Below, piece by piece: positions 37,002 through 38,507 of a stretch of 38,507 nt of DNA (positions are counted from its first letter, which is position 1; every line of letters starts with the position of its first letter). The notes beneath the pieces were generated by a model, which searched no databases, was not told the DNA's origin, and saw only the letters and a list, made by a program, of their open reading frames with translations. Origin of the DNA: Thiomonas intermedia (lineage in GTDB: Bacteria > Pseudomonadota > Gammaproteobacteria > Burkholderiales > Burkholderiaceae_C). The translations under genes and the position numbers were made by a program. Location: positions 4,023 to 42,529 of the forward strand of contig DYKQ01000005.1 of assembly GCA_020722545.1 (NCBI GenBank), given 5' to 3'.

Positions 37002-37843
37002 GGCTGCTCCCCGGCAGAGTTCGAAGCGGGCATATCGTCTTCGTAGTAATAGACCCCGAGGCGCAGGCGCTTCTTGCTGGTTTGCGTCGCATCGAGATCG
37101 CCAGATTGCGCCGTCTTTTCGGCACGCATGATGCGCTGGTAGGCCTCCTGCAAAACCTGTTCACCCAACTGACGCAGATCGTCGCGCACCTCGCCCGGCA
37201 CGATGGGCGGCAGATCGTCGAAATAGACCGATTGCTCCAGATAAGTCGGCGCGCGACCCTCCAGGTTATGCACCGTGGCCCGCAGATGGTCGCCGATATG
37301 CGCCCCCATGAAAGCCAGCCTGTCCTCGGGCAGATCGGAGACATAGCCGCCGCGAGCCAGCTTCACCACATCATCGTGCTGCTCCACCACGCCGGCGCGC
37401 AGCAGTTCATCCAGCACGGTACGCGGCCGCATGTCGGCCTTCACCAGCCGCACCAGATTTTCAAAACTGGCGGTGGCGCCCGCAGCGCGAAGAGGCAGGG
37501 CAAGCGGTTCACCTTGCGGGTCGCGATACGCCTCGCAAGCCACCCAGGCCGCCACCACCTGCGCCGACATATTGGCGCCATGCCGCAAGGCAATCTCGCC
37601 CGATCCGCTCTGCAATTCTTCGCGCAGACGCCGGACTTCCTTGCGGTGAATGCCGCTGAGCAGACTCACACGGCTATCGGTCGGCGCGGGTTTGCCGTCG
37701 CGCTGATCGAGCGCAATGACTTCGCCCACATAGACAAATTTGAGCAGTTCGGCCAGAGCGCCATAAGTCCAGCCCTGCGTAATGAGATAGCGCACGAAGG
37801 GCCGCAAGATGGACAGGGCGGCAGATTTGAGTGCGGAGGACAT
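36998..37843 (-). CDS. DUF6502 family protein with helix-turn-helix-like N-terminus
   Basis: A 281-residue soluble protein. Residues 25-75 (WTYGALAELLKFVYVGEVIAL, then TDSRVSLLSGIHRKEVRRLREE) look like a winged-helix or helix-turn-helix DNA-binding domain, the second part resembling a recognition helix after a turn. The remaining 200 residues are acidic/basic helical with no enzyme motif I know. This matches proteins called DUF6502. I infer a regulator: it is divergent from an exported protein across a promoter with two operator-like dyads and overlaps the DUF5666 gene. The ATG at 37843 starts MSSALKSAALSILRPFVRYL; the longer frame would cross the promoter. Confidence 0.75.
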   Translation of the reverse strand: MSSALKSAALSILRPFVRYLITQGWTYGALAELLKFVYVGEVIALDQRDGKPAPTDSRVSLLSGIHRKEVRRLREELQSGSGEIALRHGANMSAQVVAAWVACEAYRDPQGEPLALPLRAAGATASFENLVRLVKADMRPRTVLDELLRAGVVEQHDDVVKLARGGYVSDLPEDRLAFMGAHIGDHLRATVHNLEGRAPTYLEQSVYFDDLPPIVPGEVRDDLRQLGEQVLQEAYQRIMRAEKTAQSGDLDATQTSKKRLRLGVYYYEDDMPASNSAGEQP

Positions 37844-37871
37844 GGCAGAAGGATAAACGAAGTGATTTGGC

Positions 37872-37899
37872 TTGACGTGGGAAATTTTGCCACTATTAT
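37872..37899 (+). promoter_or_regulatory. Strong sigma70-type promoter of the exported low-complexity protein
   Basis: TTGACG (37872-37877) and TATTAT (37894-37899) are 16 bases apart, each one mismatch from consensus. The first 17-bp dyad overlaps the -35/-10 spacer. The start would be near 37906. On the minus strand TATAAT (37900-37895) overlaps this -10 and may serve the DUF6502 gene, so the two promoters could compete. Confidence 0.7.
37877..37893. promoter_or_regulatory. Operator-like dyad 1 (GTGGGAA-N6-CCAC type)
   Basis: GTGGGAAATTTTGCCAC, an imperfect inverted repeat with GTGG and CCAC ends. It matches the element at 37916-37932 in 14 of 17 positions. It covers the spacer of the plus-strand promoter, where a bound repressor would block RNA polymerase. 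Confidence 0.6.
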
Positions 37900-37915
37900 A
37901 AACACAAGCGCTTAG

Positions 37916-37932
37916 GTGGGAATCTTTACCAC
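37916..37932. promoter_or_regulatory. Operator-like dyad 2 (GTGGGAA-N6-CCAC type)
   Basis: GTGGGAATCTTTACCAC, 39 bp downstream of dyad 1 and sharing its GTGGGAA and CCAC ends. It would lie about ten bases into the plus-strand transcript and upstream of the minus-strand -10. The palindrome AAGCGCTT (37906-37913) sits between the two. Confidence 0.6.
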
Positions 37933-37970
37933 ACAGCGTGAAACTTCCTTCCTTCTTCCAGGAGAACATC

Positions 37971-38507
37971 ATGTCCAAGACCCGTCCCCTCGCCGTTCTG
38001 TCCGCCGCCGTTGCGGCCGCTTCGCTCTCCATCGGTCTCGCTTACGCGCAAACCGCCGTGAATGCCGTCCAGGACGGTCAACTCTCGGCGACGACCTCGA
38101 CGCGCACGGCCGATCAGCAGACCAAGCCCGCCACTTCGGCAAACACCCAGGCTGAAACCCGCACCACGACCCAGGGCCACACCCGCACGTCGTCCGGCGA
38201 AGCGGCGCCGACTTCATCCGGCAGCACTGGCGCGCAAACCCGCACCGAAGCGCAGCATCGCAACACGGTGCAAACTCGGAACGCCACGCAAGCTCAGGTC
38301 GATACCGCCGGAACGTCCGCCCCCGCACCGGGCACGCGCGACGCGGGCGTCGGTCAAGGGCTGGGCGAGCACGCAGGGGCGCAAGTCACCACGCAAACTC
38401 CCTCGGTGCAAATCCCGAATACGCCTGCCGTTACCTCCCCTGCGGTCACCGTTCCCGTGATCAATAGCCCAGCGGTCAATGTGCCTTCGGTCAACACGCC
38501 GTCGATC
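37971..38507 (+). CDS. Exported low-complexity Thr/Gln-rich protein with Pro/Val repeats (3' end outside window)
   Basis: The frame is open from the ATG at 37971 to the window edge, giving the first 179 residues. An AGGAGA site lies five bases upstream. The signal peptide (MSKTRPLAVLSAAVAAASLS to about residue 27, ending AYA) predicts export. The mature part is a Thr/Gln/Arg/Ala-rich, aromatic-poor stretch (about 28-135: TRT and TQ repeats) followed by Pro/Val repeats (TPAVTSPAVTVPVINSPAVNVPSVN). PAVNVPSV nearly repeats PAVNMPSV in the DUF5666 protein. I recognise no family. It is likely an intrinsically disordered cell-surface, matrix or wall-spanning protein. The real C-terminus is unknown. 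Confidence 0.8.
   Translation, partial: MSKTRPLAVLSAAVAAASLSIGLAYAQTAVNAVQDGQLSATTSTRTADQQTKPATSANTQAETRTTTQGHTRTSSGEAAPTSSGSTGAQTRTEAQHRNTVQTRNATQAQVDTAGTSAPAPGTRDAGVGQGLGEHAGAQVTTQTPSVQIPNTPAVTSPAVTVPVINSPAVNVPSVNTPSI

Overview
The window is high-GC DNA (well above 60% by eye) from a betaproteobacterium, most likely of the order Burkholderiales. The evidence is the unbroken order of core genes: nagZ-acpS-pdxJ-recO-era-rnc-lepB-lepA, then mucD-rseB-rseA-rpoE, then fabF-acpP-fabG-fabD-fabH-plsX-rpmF-yceD. A YeeE/YedE sulfur transporter pair and a dispersed repeat of a kind I associate with Thiomonas suggest a Thiomonas-like sulfur oxidiser. That genus call is inference.

Positions 1-2877 (+) carry rlmH and the thiamin salvage genes thiM, thiE and thiD. 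Convergent with them is a probable HMP transporter gene (cytX, -) behind a TPP riboswitch whose P3a region holds a dispersed repeat. A second, longer copy of the repeat (4671-4888) ends on the stop codon of uup (-). Positions 6861-12677 (+) hold a conserved protein of unknown function, a TlpA-like thioredoxin, aroQ, accB-accC behind a good sigma70-type promoter, prmA, and a zinc-ribbon/DUF3426 membrane protein.

Positions 12681-31891 are almost entirely minus strand: cell-wall recycling, CoA and PLP metabolism, ribosome GTPases, RNase III, signal peptidase, LepA, the RpoE envelope-stress module, and the fatty-acid/phospholipid initiation cluster. A rho-independent terminator separates mucD from lepA.

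Positions 32012-33547 (+) hold pmpA-pmpB, inserted between yceD and yceF, two genes that lie back to back in E. coli. yceF now overlaps pmpB by one base. An sppA-type peptidase gene (-) overlaps the end of yceF, and a MetA-pathway-like outer-membrane protein follows (+).

The right end (35565-38507) is the least familiar part. A DUF6502 protein with a helix-turn-helix-like N-terminus is co-transcribed with an exported DUF5666 protein carrying PGGIGGTGI decapeptides and a Pro/Val tail. Divergent from them is an exported low-complexity protein, cut by the window edge, with a very similar Pro/Val tail. The region between holds a strong promoter and two copies of a 17-bp operator-like dyad. This is my best candidate for an undescribed system: a regulated pair of surface or periplasmic proteins with their own regulator.

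I see no tRNA, rRNA, CRISPR array, transposase or prophage gene. The only gene-free stretch over 300 bases is 4161-4885.
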